This document shows, one piece after another, positions 7,548 to 14,968 of a stretch of 39,264 bases of DNA. The stretch is from an uncultured bacterium. GTDB lineage: Bacteria; Verrucomicrobiota; Kiritimatiellia; RFP12; UBA1067. Position numbers and translations under genes: made by a program. Each line of letters begins with the position of its first letter. The first letter of the stretch is position 1. Where the stretch lies: the NCBI GenBank assembly GCA_902761035.1, contig CACWIW010000020.1, forward strand, positions 1 through 39,264. Direction: 5' to 3'. Below the pieces are notes generated by a model. The model worked only from the letters and a program-made list of their open reading frames with translations, made no database searches and was not told where the DNA came from.

Positions 7548-9178
7548 GGCAGCACCTCCCCTATTTGCCGCAGGAATTTCTCAAGCTCCGCGCGATCGCG
7601 CGGACGATCAAGGGTGAATCCCATTGGTGCGGACACGTGGACGGTAATCATCACCCAGCGGTCGATCCGGTTGTGTACCGAACGGTCCCAGGTGTCCAAA
7701 AAGATGCGACGCAGGTGCGACGCGGTATGCACGCCCACCTGGTTGAAGAACGTGTACGCGAGCAGGGCCGGCGGACGTTGCGGGCCGCTAAGCTGGATGG
7801 CATGATAGGGACGCCCCGCCACCTCAAAGTCCGTCGGTTTCGACATCTGGAACCCCTGTGCCGGCAGACAGAGCTCAGGACGGTGGATCGAACTCTTCTC
7901 CGCCCCGCTGATGACGGCAGACACGAGGAAATACATTCCCCAATCCGAACGGTACACGCGCTTCAGGATCGTTGTGTCCTTCGGCAAGACCGTGTTCTCG
8001 CCGAGCGACCGGCCGTCCAGCGCCGCCTTGCAGGCGGGGCAGTTGGTCTCGCCGGGTATATCCGAAGCGAGGAACGTGCGCGCGCAATTCTCGCCCTGAC
8101 AGTAGAGGATGCCGTCGGACTCGTAGCCCGCCAGCGACGTAGGCCACGCCACCGACGGCGGATCGGCGATCTGCGTGTTCGGCGTCATCCGCTGGAACAA
8201 CATCAACGGACACAGCACAACTGCAAATACAACTGGCAGAACAGGTATTTTGCCCGTTTGCGCAGCATCCTTACTGGGGCAACGGGCATCTTGCACGTTG
8301 CATTCGGGGTGGCGGGCATCTTGCCCTTTGCCGCGCTTCCCACACACCCTCGTAATCACCTCCCCGCACGCAACCATGCATGCAATAGCCACAATAAACA
8401 CCACATAGCCCGAATAGTCATGGTAGAACCCCAACGCGAAATTCGCGTTCGCCAACGCCGCCACGCAGCAGATGGAAAGGATGCGCACGACATTCCCCAA
8501 TATAGCCAGCGGAACGGAACACGCGAACAGCGCGGCCCGGCGTTTCCACGTGGGCTGCGTGTACCAGGCATACGCGGCCGTGAGCGCCATGAGCGCCACA
8601 ATCGACCGCAGGCCCGAACACGGCTCCGCAACGTCAATGGAGAACGGATGCGCCCCCTGCGAGACGATGGCCGTACCCTGCTGTACCACGTCCACGCCGA
8701 AACCGCGCAGCAGCACGAACGCGGTTCCGCTTGCTAAGAGTCGCAGGTGGATCGTGATGGCGTCCAGATAGGAGGTCATGGGCACCGTGAACAGCAGGAA
8801 GAGCGCGGGGAACACGAACCTCTTGGCCATACGGCGGCCATAGAAGGCCCATGGCACCGCCATGCACAGTCCCATGAAGCCCATCTGTTCAAAACGCACC
8901 TGGAGACCGCGCGCACCGACCAGCGCCACGGCGATGCAGGGCAGACAGGCAAGAAATCCCCAGAAGGACGGCGCCCCAGCTTCTTCCCGAATCTCCTTGC
9001 GCTGCGTCCACAGCACGTAGAGCGAGAAGATTGGCACCAACCAGCCATGCGACATGTCCTCCAGCGGATCGCTGAAAACATAGCGCAGACGAATGAACAT
9101 GCCGGTGAAACCGACCAGCATGCACGCGACCGTCGCCGCACACGCACCAAGGCGCAGGTTCTGTTGCCACTTTTGCAT
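7544..9178 (-). CDS. exosortase fused to an EpsI-type C-terminal domain
   Basis: This 544-residue protein has two parts. Residues 1 to about 280 are a polytopic exosortase, the transpeptidase-like membrane enzyme thought to process PEP-CTERM proteins. The expected catalytic residues are visible: Cys187 in EPCSGLRS, Arg232 in GNVVRI and His253 in YHDYSG. Residues about 311-544 match the EpsI (DUF3485) family, including IHRPELCLPAQGF (431-443). Between the EpsI start and that motif sits a possible zinc knuckle, Cys360-x4-Cys365-x14-Cys380-x2-Cys383. The linker at about 281-310 (GQDARHPECNVQDARCP) is encoded by short repeats of the intergenic GCAAGATGCCCG type. It is the first gene of an operon with the glycosyltransferase and malic enzyme. 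No Shine-Dalgarno sequence precedes the ATG. Confidence 0.9.
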   Translation of the reverse strand: MQKWQQNLRLGACAATVACMLVGFTGMFIRLRYVFSDPLEDMSHGWLVPIFSLYVLWTQRKEIREEAGAPSFWGFLACLPCIAVALVGARGLQVRFEQMGFMGLCMAVPWAFYGRRMAKRFVFPALFLLFTVPMTSYLDAITIHLRLLASGTAFVLLRGFGVDVVQQGTAIVSQGAHPFSIDVAEPCSGLRSIVALMALTAAYAWYTQPTWKRRAALFACSVPLAILGNVVRILSICCVAALANANFALGFYHDYSGYVVFIVAIACMVACGEVITRVCGKRGKGQDARHPECNVQDARCPSKDAAQTGKIPVLPVVFAVVLCPLMLFQRMTPNTQIADPPSVAWPTSLAGYESDGILYCQGENCARTFLASDIPGETNCPACKAALDGRSLGENTVLPKDTTILKRVYRSDWGMYFLVSAVISGAEKSSIHRPELCLPAQGFQMSKPTDFEVAGRPYHAIQLSGPQRPPALLAYTFFNQVGVHTASHLRRIFLDTWDRSVHNRIDRWVMITVHVSAPMGFTLDRPRDRAELEKFLRQIGEVLP

Positions 9179-9189
9179 GGAATCGTCTT

Positions 9190-9198
9190 ATTATACCA
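9190..9198 (-). promoter_or_regulatory. extended -10 box of the exosortase operon
   Basis: TGGTATAAT on the minus strand, 11 nt before the ATG at 9178. A weak -35, GTGACA, lies 15 nt further up and overlaps the stop codon of the methyltransferase gene. The short distance predicts a leader of about 5 nt. Confidence 0.6.
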
Positions 9199-9212
9199 TA
9201 ATTTCGCCGTTG

Positions 9213-10112
9213 TCACCACCCCTGAGAGCAGTCGCGGTTGTCGCGGTTGTCGCGGTTGTCATGGCCGGCATCTCCAAACACTGCACGACAATAAATGCCA
9301 GAAGGACAAGGACGCCCCGCCCCCTCCAGCAACATCTCACCCGATTCGACGCGCGCCGACGGGAAGTGCTGCGCGAGGATGTTCTCCGCCACCTGGCAGG
9401 AGAGGCCGGGCGTGTGCGACGAGAAGAGGATGAAACGCGGCTTTTCGGAGAGAACGCCCTTCACGAGCGTCAGAGTCTCCTGCAGGTCGCGCTCTATCTT
9501 GTACGTCTCGCCGCTCGCGCCGCGTCCAAAGGTCGGCGGGTCGAGGATCACGGCGTCGTAACGGCGCTCCCGACGAAACTCGCGGCGGAGGAACTTGTGT
9601 ACGTCATCCACGATCCAGCGGATGGGACGGTCCTGCAGGCCGTTCAGCGCGGCGTTTTCGCGCGCCCACTGCACCATGCCCTTCGAGGCGTCGAGGTGGC
9701 AAACCTCCGCGCCGCCCTGGGCCGCCGCGAGCGTGCTGCCGCCCGAATATGCGAACAAATTCAACACCGACACCCGTTCCCCGTTCCCCGTTCCCCGTTC
9801 CCCGACCATCGCGCGAATCCAGTTCCACTGCGCGCGCTGCTCGGGGAAGATGCCGAGGTGCCCGAAATCGGTGCCGGTGAGCTTGAAGCGGATGCCGGCC
9901 GTCTCAATCGTCCACTCCGCCGGAAGCGCGTTTCGCCCATGCCAGCGGTTGCCCTCCTCGCGGTCGAACGTGGCTGAGGCGCGCGCCCAGGCGGACGGGT
10001 TCTCCGCGCGCCACAGCGCCTGCGAGCACGGGCGCACGAGCGTGAAGCGCCCGAAGCGCTCGAACTTGCGTCCGCCGCCGGAATCAATCAATTCATAGTC
10101 GTCATTCATCAC
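9213..10112 (-). CDS. RlmI-like class I SAM-dependent methyltransferase
   Basis: This 299-residue protein resembles the COG1092/RlmI-K group of 23S rRNA methyltransferases. It shows LTGTDFGHLGIFPEQRAQW, motif I VLNLFAYSGGSTLAAAQGGA (about 115-134), the acidic loop HLDASKGMVQWARENAALNG and the catalytic-site block ILDPPTFGRG. It lacks the PUA domain of RlmI. Just before motif I, residues 104-112 (GERGTGNGE) are encoded by four tandem CCCGTTC heptamers, and the C-terminus (DNRDNRDNRD) by a 9-bp repeat. The heptamer means a one-copy change would shift the frame. It starts one base after the PFK stop codon (MM; second ATG at 10109 is an alternative), so the two are probably co-transcribed. Confidence 0.83.
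   Translation of the reverse strand: MMNDDYELIDSGGGRKFERFGRFTLVRPCSQALWRAENPSAWARASATFDREEGNRWHGRNALPAEWTIETAGIRFKLTGTDFGHLGIFPEQRAQWNWIRAMVGERGTGNGERVSVLNLFAYSGGSTLAAAQGGAEVCHLDASKGMVQWARENAALNGLQDRPIRWIVDDVHKFLRREFRRERRYDAVILDPPTFGRGASGETYKIERDLQETLTLVKGVLSEKPRFILFSSHTPGLSCQVAENILAQHFPSARVESGEMLLEGAGRPCPSGIYCRAVFGDAGHDNRDNRDNRDCSQGW
9231..9257. repeat. 9-bp tandem repeat, three copies, coding
   Basis: GTCGCGGTT occurs three times in a row at the 3' end of the methyltransferase gene and encodes repeated Asn-Arg-Asp. The period keeps the frame, so copy changes would only alter tail length. Confidence 0.8.
9773..9804. repeat. in-gene heptanucleotide microsatellite (CCCGTTC)4
   Basis: Four exact copies of CCCGTTC plus CCCG lie inside the methyltransferase coding sequence (minus strand GAACGGG). 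Three copies equal 21 nt and seven codons, so gain or loss of a single copy would break the frame ahead of the SAM-binding motif. Confidence 0.85.
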
Positions 10113-10113
10113 G

Positions 10114-11481
10114 TCAGGGGGCGAGGACGTTTTTGATCGCGGGAATCTCCGGCGAGAAGTAGTACTCCTGGCCGGTCGCGTCCGTCACGCTGCGCCAGAG
10201 GTCGCCGCTGAGGGACACCTTCTGCCGTTCAATCGTGGCGAGCTTGATGGGCACGAGCGTGTAGAGGTCGCCATTGGAGCCGACCACGCAGTTCGTGCGT
10301 CCGGCCATGGCCGCGTGAACCGCCGCGCGCGCGAGCAGGTAGCAGCGGATCGCGTCCGTGCCGCGTGCGGGCACGCTGCGGATCATGTAGCTCGGGTCGA
10401 AGTACTTCACGCTCGCCACCATGTCCTTCTCCTTGAAGTAGGCGGAGATGCGGCGCTTGAGGTAGTCGCCGATGTCCTTCTTGAGCACGTTGCCGCTCGC
10501 GTCGCGCGTCTCTTCCATGTCCTGGAAGAACTTCTGCCCGGCGCCCTCGGCCACGACGATCACGGCGTGCGTCTTGCCGCTGCGGAAGCGGCGCTCGAGC
10601 GCGACGAGGAGTCCCTGCGGGCCGTCGAGATCGAAGTCCGTCTCGGGGATGAGGCAGAAGTTCACCACCGGGTTCGCCACGGCGGCGTAGGCGGCGATGA
10701 AGCCGGAGTCGCGGCCCATGAGCTTCACGAGGCCGATGCCGTTGAACGTGCCCTTCGCCTCCACGTGCGCATCGCGGATCACGTGCGTGGCCTCGGCGAC
10801 GGCCGTCTCGAAGCCGAAACTCGGTCCCACGAACTGCAGGTCGTTGTCGATCGTCTTCGGCACGCCGATCACGGAGATGGAGAGCTTCCGCCGCAGACAC
10901 TCCTCCGCCACATCGCGCGCGCAGCGGAGCGAGCCGTCACCGCCAATGCAGAAGAGGACGTTGATGTTCATCCGCACAAGCGTATCGACGATGACTTCGG
11001 TCGGCTGGCGTCCGCGCGAGCTGCCAAGAATCGTGCCGCCGTGCTCGTGGATCGTGTCCACGGCGTCGGGGTCGAGCAGCATGGGCGTGTAGCCGCAGGT
11101 GGGGTTGAGGCCGGCGTAGCCGAAGCGGATGCCGTAGATGGTCTGGATGCCGTAGTCGAAGGAGAGGATCTCCACGATGCCCTTGATCACGTTGTTGAGT
11201 CCAGGACACAGTCCGCCCGCCGTGAGGATGCCCGCGCGCGTCCAGCTGGGGTCGTGGAATATCTTCGCCTTCGGGCCGGCGCGCTCGAACGATGGTTCGC
11301 GACCGAGCTTCTCGCGCAGCCAGTCGAGGAGCGGTATGTCCTCGCTCATCAGCACGCGCGCGCCGTCGGGCACGAACTCGTGTTTGCGCACGGGCGACGC
11401 GATGCGGCATTCGCCGAGCGTGTCCACGTCGAACGGATAGCCCTGCGGCGTCGCCGCTATTTTCTCCAACGTAGGTGACAT
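10114..11481 (-). CDS. 6-phosphofructokinase, group X / TP0108-like
   Basis: This glycolytic enzyme phosphorylates fructose 6-phosphate. The 455 residues include ILTAGGLCPGLNNVIKG (about 84-101), GGDGS (180-184), PKTIDND (208-214), LVKLMGRDSGFIA and the C-terminal SVPARGTDAIRC. The N-terminal 75-residue extension is typical of the long family branch found in plants, trypanosomatids and spirochaetes. Phosphoryl donor choice is usually read from two positions: Gly183 here favours ATP, while Lys209 (Gly in E. coli PfkA) is shared with PPi enzymes and with atypical ATP enzymes. ATP use is therefore the better guess but not settled. It is followed after one base by the methyltransferase, and a 12-nt gap separates it from lepA upstream, so all three may form one unit. 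Confidence 0.9.
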   Translation of the reverse strand: MSPTLEKIAATPQGYPFDVDTLGECRIASPVRKHEFVPDGARVLMSEDIPLLDWLREKLGREPSFERAGPKAKIFHDPSWTRAGILTAGGLCPGLNNVIKGIVEILSFDYGIQTIYGIRFGYAGLNPTCGYTPMLLDPDAVDTIHEHGGTILGSSRGRQPTEVIVDTLVRMNINVLFCIGGDGSLRCARDVAEECLRRKLSISVIGVPKTIDNDLQFVGPSFGFETAVAEATHVIRDAHVEAKGTFNGIGLVKLMGRDSGFIAAYAAVANPVVNFCLIPETDFDLDGPQGLLVALERRFRSGKTHAVIVVAEGAGQKFFQDMEETRDASGNVLKKDIGDYLKRRISAYFKEKDMVASVKYFDPSYMIRSVPARGTDAIRCYLLARAAVHAAMAGRTNCVVGSNGDLYTLVPIKLATIERQKVSLSGDLWRSVTDATGQEYYFSPEIPAIKNVLAP

Positions 11482-11493
11482 CTTTTTCCTCCT

Positions 11494-13311
11494 TCACGAT
11501 TCCTTGACGGTGCCCTTCAAGACGGCGATGAACGCCGACTGCGGCACGTTGACATGTCCGAATTCCTTCATGCGCGCCTTGCCGCGCTTCTGCTTCTCGA
11601 GCACCTTCATCTTGCGCGTCACGTCGCCGCCGTACAGCTTCGCCAGCACGTCCTTGCGGAACGGGCGGATGTCCTCGCGCGCGATGATCTCGCGGCCGAT
11701 CGCGGCCTGCACGGGAATCTTGAACTGGTGGGGCGGGATCGTATCGGCCAGCGCCTTGCAGATCTGGATGCCGCGCGCGCGCGCCTTGGAGCGGTGTACC
11801 ATCGTCGCGAAGGCGTCCACCGTCTCGCCGTTGAGGAGCACGTCCATGCGCACGATGTCGCTCACCTGGTAGCCGTCCGGCTCGTAGTCCATCGAGGCGT
11901 AGCCGTGCGAGACGCTCTTGAGCGTGTCGTGGAAGTCGATGAGGATTTCGTTCAGCGGCAGGCGGCAGTGGAGCATCACGCGCTTCGCGTCCATCGACTC
12001 CGTGCCCTCCACCGTGCCGCGCCGGTCCATCACGATGCGCATCACGTCTCCGATCGATTCATTGGGCGTGATGATGCGGGCCTTGAGGACCGGCTCCGAG
12101 ATCGTCTCGAGCGTGGAGGGGTCCGGCATCTGGAGCGGGTTGTCGAGGTCGCGTTCCTCGCCGCCCTTCATCTTGAGCTTGTAGACGACGCCCGGCGTGG
12201 TGGAGATGATGTCGAGGCCGAACTCGCGCCGCAGGCGTTCCTGCACGATCTCCATGTGGAGGAGGCCGAGGAACCCGCACCGAAAACCGAAGCCGAGGGC
12301 GATGGAGCTTTCGTGGTGGAAAGTGAAGGCACTGTCGTTGAGGTGGAGCTTCTCAAGGCCCTGCTCCACCTTCGGGAATTCGTCCGTGGACATCGGGTAG
12401 ATGCCGCAGAACACCGTGGGGTGGATGTCGTGGAAACCGGGCAGTGCCTCGTCCGCGCCGAACTTCGAGGTGGTCACGGTATCGCCGATCTTGATCTCGC
12501 TCGGGTCCTTCACCGTGCCCACGAGGTAACCGACCTGTCCGGCGGAGAGGCAGTCGACCGGCTTCTTGCCGGGGGAGAAGATACCGACTTCGTGGATCGT
12601 GGTCGAGACGTGCGAGCCCATGAACGTGACGCCCTGGCCGGCCTTCACGCTGCCGTCCACCACACGCACGTAGGTGATCACGCCGCGGAACTCGTCGAAC
12701 ACGCTGTCGAACACGAGCGCGCGCAGGGGCGCGTCCGCGCCGCGCGTCTTCGGCGGCGGGATGCGCTTCACGATCGCCTCCAGCACCTCGGGACACCCCA
12801 CGCCCGTCTTCGCGCTCACGAGGAGCGGGTCGTCCATCGGGATCGCGAGGATGTCCTCGATCTCGCGGCTCACCTCCTTCACGTCGGCGCCGGGGAGGTC
12901 TACCTTGTTGAGGACGGGCACGATCTCGAGGTTCGCGTCCATCGCGAAGTAGGTGTTCGCGACGGTCTGGGCCTCCACGCCCTGTGCGGCGTCCACCACG
13001 AGGAGCGCGCCCTCGCAGGCGCCCATCGAACGGCTCACCTCGTAGGCGAAGTCCACGTGGCCGGGCGTGTCGAGGAGGTTGAAGAGGTAGGTCTTGCCGT
13101 CCTGCGCCTTGTACTCCATCGACACGGGATGGCTCTTGATCGTGATGCCGCGCTCGCGCTCGAGGTCCATGGCGTCGAGGGTCTGCTCCTTCAGCTCGCG
13201 CGCGCTGACGGCGTGCGTAAGCTCGAGGATGCGGTCCGACAGCGTGGTCTTGCCGTGGTCCACATGCGCGATGATGCAGAAGTTGCGGATGTTATCGAGT
13301 GTATGTTCCAT
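11494..13311 (-). CDS. lepA: elongation factor 4 (LepA)
   Basis: LepA/EF4 is a ribosome-associated translational GTPase implicated in back-translocation and 30S biogenesis. The 605 residues are the normal length. G1 is AHVDHGKTTLSDR (15-27), G3 DTPGHVDF, G4 NKVDLPGA, followed by the EF-G-like domains and the LepA C-terminal domain (IGREIIAREDIRPFRKDVLAKLYGGDVTRKMK region). The ATG at 13311 fits family N-termini (NIRNFCIIAHVDHGKT); the frame stays open for 35 further codons across the promoter, which are not part of the protein. A TGGTATACT box lies 15 nt upstream and no Shine-Dalgarno sequence is visible. Confidence 0.97.
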   Translation of the reverse strand: MEHTLDNIRNFCIIAHVDHGKTTLSDRILELTHAVSARELKEQTLDAMDLERERGITIKSHPVSMEYKAQDGKTYLFNLLDTPGHVDFAYEVSRSMGACEGALLVVDAAQGVEAQTVANTYFAMDANLEIVPVLNKVDLPGADVKEVSREIEDILAIPMDDPLLVSAKTGVGCPEVLEAIVKRIPPPKTRGADAPLRALVFDSVFDEFRGVITYVRVVDGSVKAGQGVTFMGSHVSTTIHEVGIFSPGKKPVDCLSAGQVGYLVGTVKDPSEIKIGDTVTTSKFGADEALPGFHDIHPTVFCGIYPMSTDEFPKVEQGLEKLHLNDSAFTFHHESSIALGFGFRCGFLGLLHMEIVQERLRREFGLDIISTTPGVVYKLKMKGGEERDLDNPLQMPDPSTLETISEPVLKARIITPNESIGDVMRIVMDRRGTVEGTESMDAKRVMLHCRLPLNEILIDFHDTLKSVSHGYASMDYEPDGYQVSDIVRMDVLLNGETVDAFATMVHRSKARARGIQICKALADTIPPHQFKIPVQAAIGREIIAREDIRPFRKDVLAKLYGGDVTRKMKVLEKQKRGKARMKEFGHVNVPQSAFIAVLKGTVKES

Positions 13312-13326
13312 AGTTTGTGAGCGCAC

Positions 13327-13335
13327 AGTATACCA
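13327..13335 (-). promoter_or_regulatory. extended -10 box of lepA
   Basis: TGGTATACT on the minus strand, 15 nt before the lepA ATG, predicting a leader of about 8 nt. The lepA and nadA promoters are divergent in the same 139-bp gap. Confidence 0.6.
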
Positions 13336-13431
13336 TATTTCCGCCCGTTTGCGTACAAGCGCGTATATGTATTCCATTTTTGATATTTTGACATTTTTGA
13401 AATCAGTGCAGTACAACCGAACGAAACCTTA

Positions 13432-13440
13432 TGGTATAAT
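13432..13440 (+). promoter_or_regulatory. extended -10 box of nadA
   Basis: TGGTATAAT, a perfect extended -10, ends only 10 nt before the nadA ATG at 13451. There is no good -35 at 17 nt and no Shine-Dalgarno sequence, so the transcript is probably leaderless or has a few-base leader. Confidence 0.65.
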
Positions 13441-13450
13441 AGTCGCCGCC

Positions 13451-14353
13451 ATGGACAAACTAGAAGAAGAGATCGCGGAGCTGAAAAAAGCCCGCAATGC
13501 CGTTATCCTCGCGCACAACTACGAGCGCGACGAAGTGCAGGACATCGCCGACTTCACGGGCGACTCGCTCGAGCTCGCACGAAAGGCCGCGTCCGTCGAG
13601 GCGGACGTAATCGTGTTCTGCGGAGTCTATTTCATGGCCGAGACGGCCGCCATCCTCAACCCCGCGAAGAAGGTCCTCATCCCCGACCCCTCGGCGGGTT
13701 GTCCAATGGCGGACATGATCACGGGCGAGCAACTCCGCGCACTCAAGGCACAGCATCCAGGTGCCGCGGCGGTCTGCTACGTGAACTCCACCGCCGAGGT
13801 GAAGGCCGAGTGCGATATCTGCGTCACGTCAGGAAACGCCGAAAAGGTGATGGCACAGTTCCCGAAAGACCGCGAGATCCTGTTCGTGCCTGACCAGCAC
13901 CTCGGCTCGCACATCGCGGACAAGCTCGGCGTGACCTACGTCCTCTGGCCCGGTTACTGCCCCACGCACGCGCGCCTCACCGCAAAGCAGATCGCCGCCG
14001 CGCGCGCCGCACACCCTGGCGCCACCGTGATGGTCCACCCTGAATGCCCTCGCGAAGTGCGCGACGCAGCCGACCAGCGACTCTCCACCGGCGGCATGTG
14101 CGCATACGCGCGCAACTCTTCCGACACGGAGTTCATAGTCGGCACCGAACTCGGCATCCTACACCGCCTGCGCAAGGAAAACCCCAGCAAGCAATTCTAC
14201 CCCGCCGCCGAGCTCGTCTGCCCCAACATGAAGAAGACAACGCTCGACAAGGTGCGCGACTGCCTGCGTGACCTCTCGCCCATCGTCACCGTACCAGAGG
14301 ACATCGCCGTCCGCGCCAAGCACGCAATCGACGCCATGCTCGCCGTAACCTAA
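13451..14353 (+). CDS. nadA: quinolinate synthase NadA
   Basis: NadA is the 4Fe-4S enzyme that condenses iminoaspartate with dihydroxyacetone phosphate to quinolinate in NAD synthesis. The 300 residues match the short form. Signatures are AVILAHNYERDEVQDIADFTGDSLELARKA, FCGVYFMAETAAILNP, DPSAGCPMADMI, CYVNSTAEVKAECDICVTSGNA, LFVPDQHLG, MVHPECPREV and ELVCPNMKKTTL; the three conserved cluster cysteines can be placed in the first, fourth and last of the Cys-containing blocks. The ATG at 13451 sits right at the conserved N-terminus. No nadB or nadC is nearby; the next gene, a sigma factor, starts 9 bp downstream and is probably co-transcribed. Confidence 0.96.
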   Translation: MDKLEEEIAELKKARNAVILAHNYERDEVQDIADFTGDSLELARKAASVEADVIVFCGVYFMAETAAILNPAKKVLIPDPSAGCPMADMITGEQLRALKAQHPGAAAVCYVNSTAEVKAECDICVTSGNAEKVMAQFPKDREILFVPDQHLGSHIADKLGVTYVLWPGYCPTHARLTAKQIAAARAAHPGATVMVHPECPREVRDAADQRLSTGGMCAYARNSSDTEFIVGTELGILHRLRKENPSKQFYPAAELVCPNMKKTTLDKVRDCLRDLSPIVTVPEDIAVRAKHAIDAMLAVT

Positions 14354-14362
14354 CCACCCGCC

Positions 14363-14968
14363 ATGTCCTCTATTCCACCTACATCTGTGACTTTGCTTAA
14401 AGACCTCTCCGGCGACGCGACTAGCGTCCGCTGGACGGAATTTCACAACAAATACGCCGGACCGATGCGCGCCTTCTTGCGGACGCACTACCCCACAGTT
14501 GAGGCTGACGACGTGATCCAGGAAGTGCTCATCGCCCTCATGAAGTGCCTGCCGCATTACCAGTACGTGCCTGACGAACATGGCTACTTCCACAACTACT
14601 TGATGGGCATTGTGAAACACAAAGCCGAGGATGCCCTCCGCCACATGAAATTCCGAAAAATCTTGATTTCCGAGCTTGAAAAAGAGGCAAAGGAGCGGAT
14701 GAAGCACTTGCGGCGACCGGATGACGAAGCAGCAGAAGCGGCCTGGCAAGAAAACACGAAGGAAGCAGCCTTGCAGCAACTGCTTGCAGATGGCTCTATT
14801 CTGCCTTCGACGCGCGAGATATTCCGCCATGTGGCGGTCATGCACGAAAAACCCGCCGTCGTTGCCCGCAAGTTCGGCATAACCCGCAACAACGTGGACC
14901 AGATCAAGGCCCGCATGATCGCGCGCCTCAGGGACCTCATCGCCAGCATGGCCGCTGCGGCGAACTAG
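14363..14968 (+). CDS. ECF-like sigma-70 family factor
   Basis: This 201-residue protein has the two-domain plan of ECF sigma factors: a region 2 with ADDVIQEVLIALMKCLPHY and FHNYLMGIVKHKAEDALRHMKFR, an acidic linker, and a region 4 helix-turn-helix with VVARKFGITRNNVDQIKARMIARLRDL. The ATG follows nadA by 9 bp without a Shine-Dalgarno sequence, so it probably relies on coupling or read-through from the nadA promoter. It ends 4 bp into the tail of the convergent kinase gene, which also belongs to a sigma-factor operon. No anti-sigma gene sits next to it on its own strand; control by the neighbouring kinase unit is possible but only suggested by position. Confidence 0.8.
   Translation: MSSIPPTSVTLLKDLSGDATSVRWTEFHNKYAGPMRAFLRTHYPTVEADDVIQEVLIALMKCLPHYQYVPDEHGYFHNYLMGIVKHKAEDALRHMKFRKILISELEKEAKERMKHLRRPDDEAAEAAWQENTKEAALQQLLADGSILPSTREIFRHVAVMHEKPAVVARKFGITRNNVDQIKARMIARLRDLIASMAAAAN

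Noticed and set aside
7565..8737. 390-codon open frame opposite the exosortase gene
   Set aside because: A reverse-frame shadow of a well supported gene, Arg/His-rich with no motif.
11554..13320. 588-codon open frame opposite lepA
   Set aside because: It lies antisense to a certain gene, is rich in His, Arg, Ala and Val as expected of the reverse frame of GC-rich coding DNA, and has no domain signal.
13388..13393. TTGACA as the -35 of nadA
   Set aside because: It is a perfect hexamer but lies 41 nt before the TATAAT, too far to work with it; it might serve another start or be chance.
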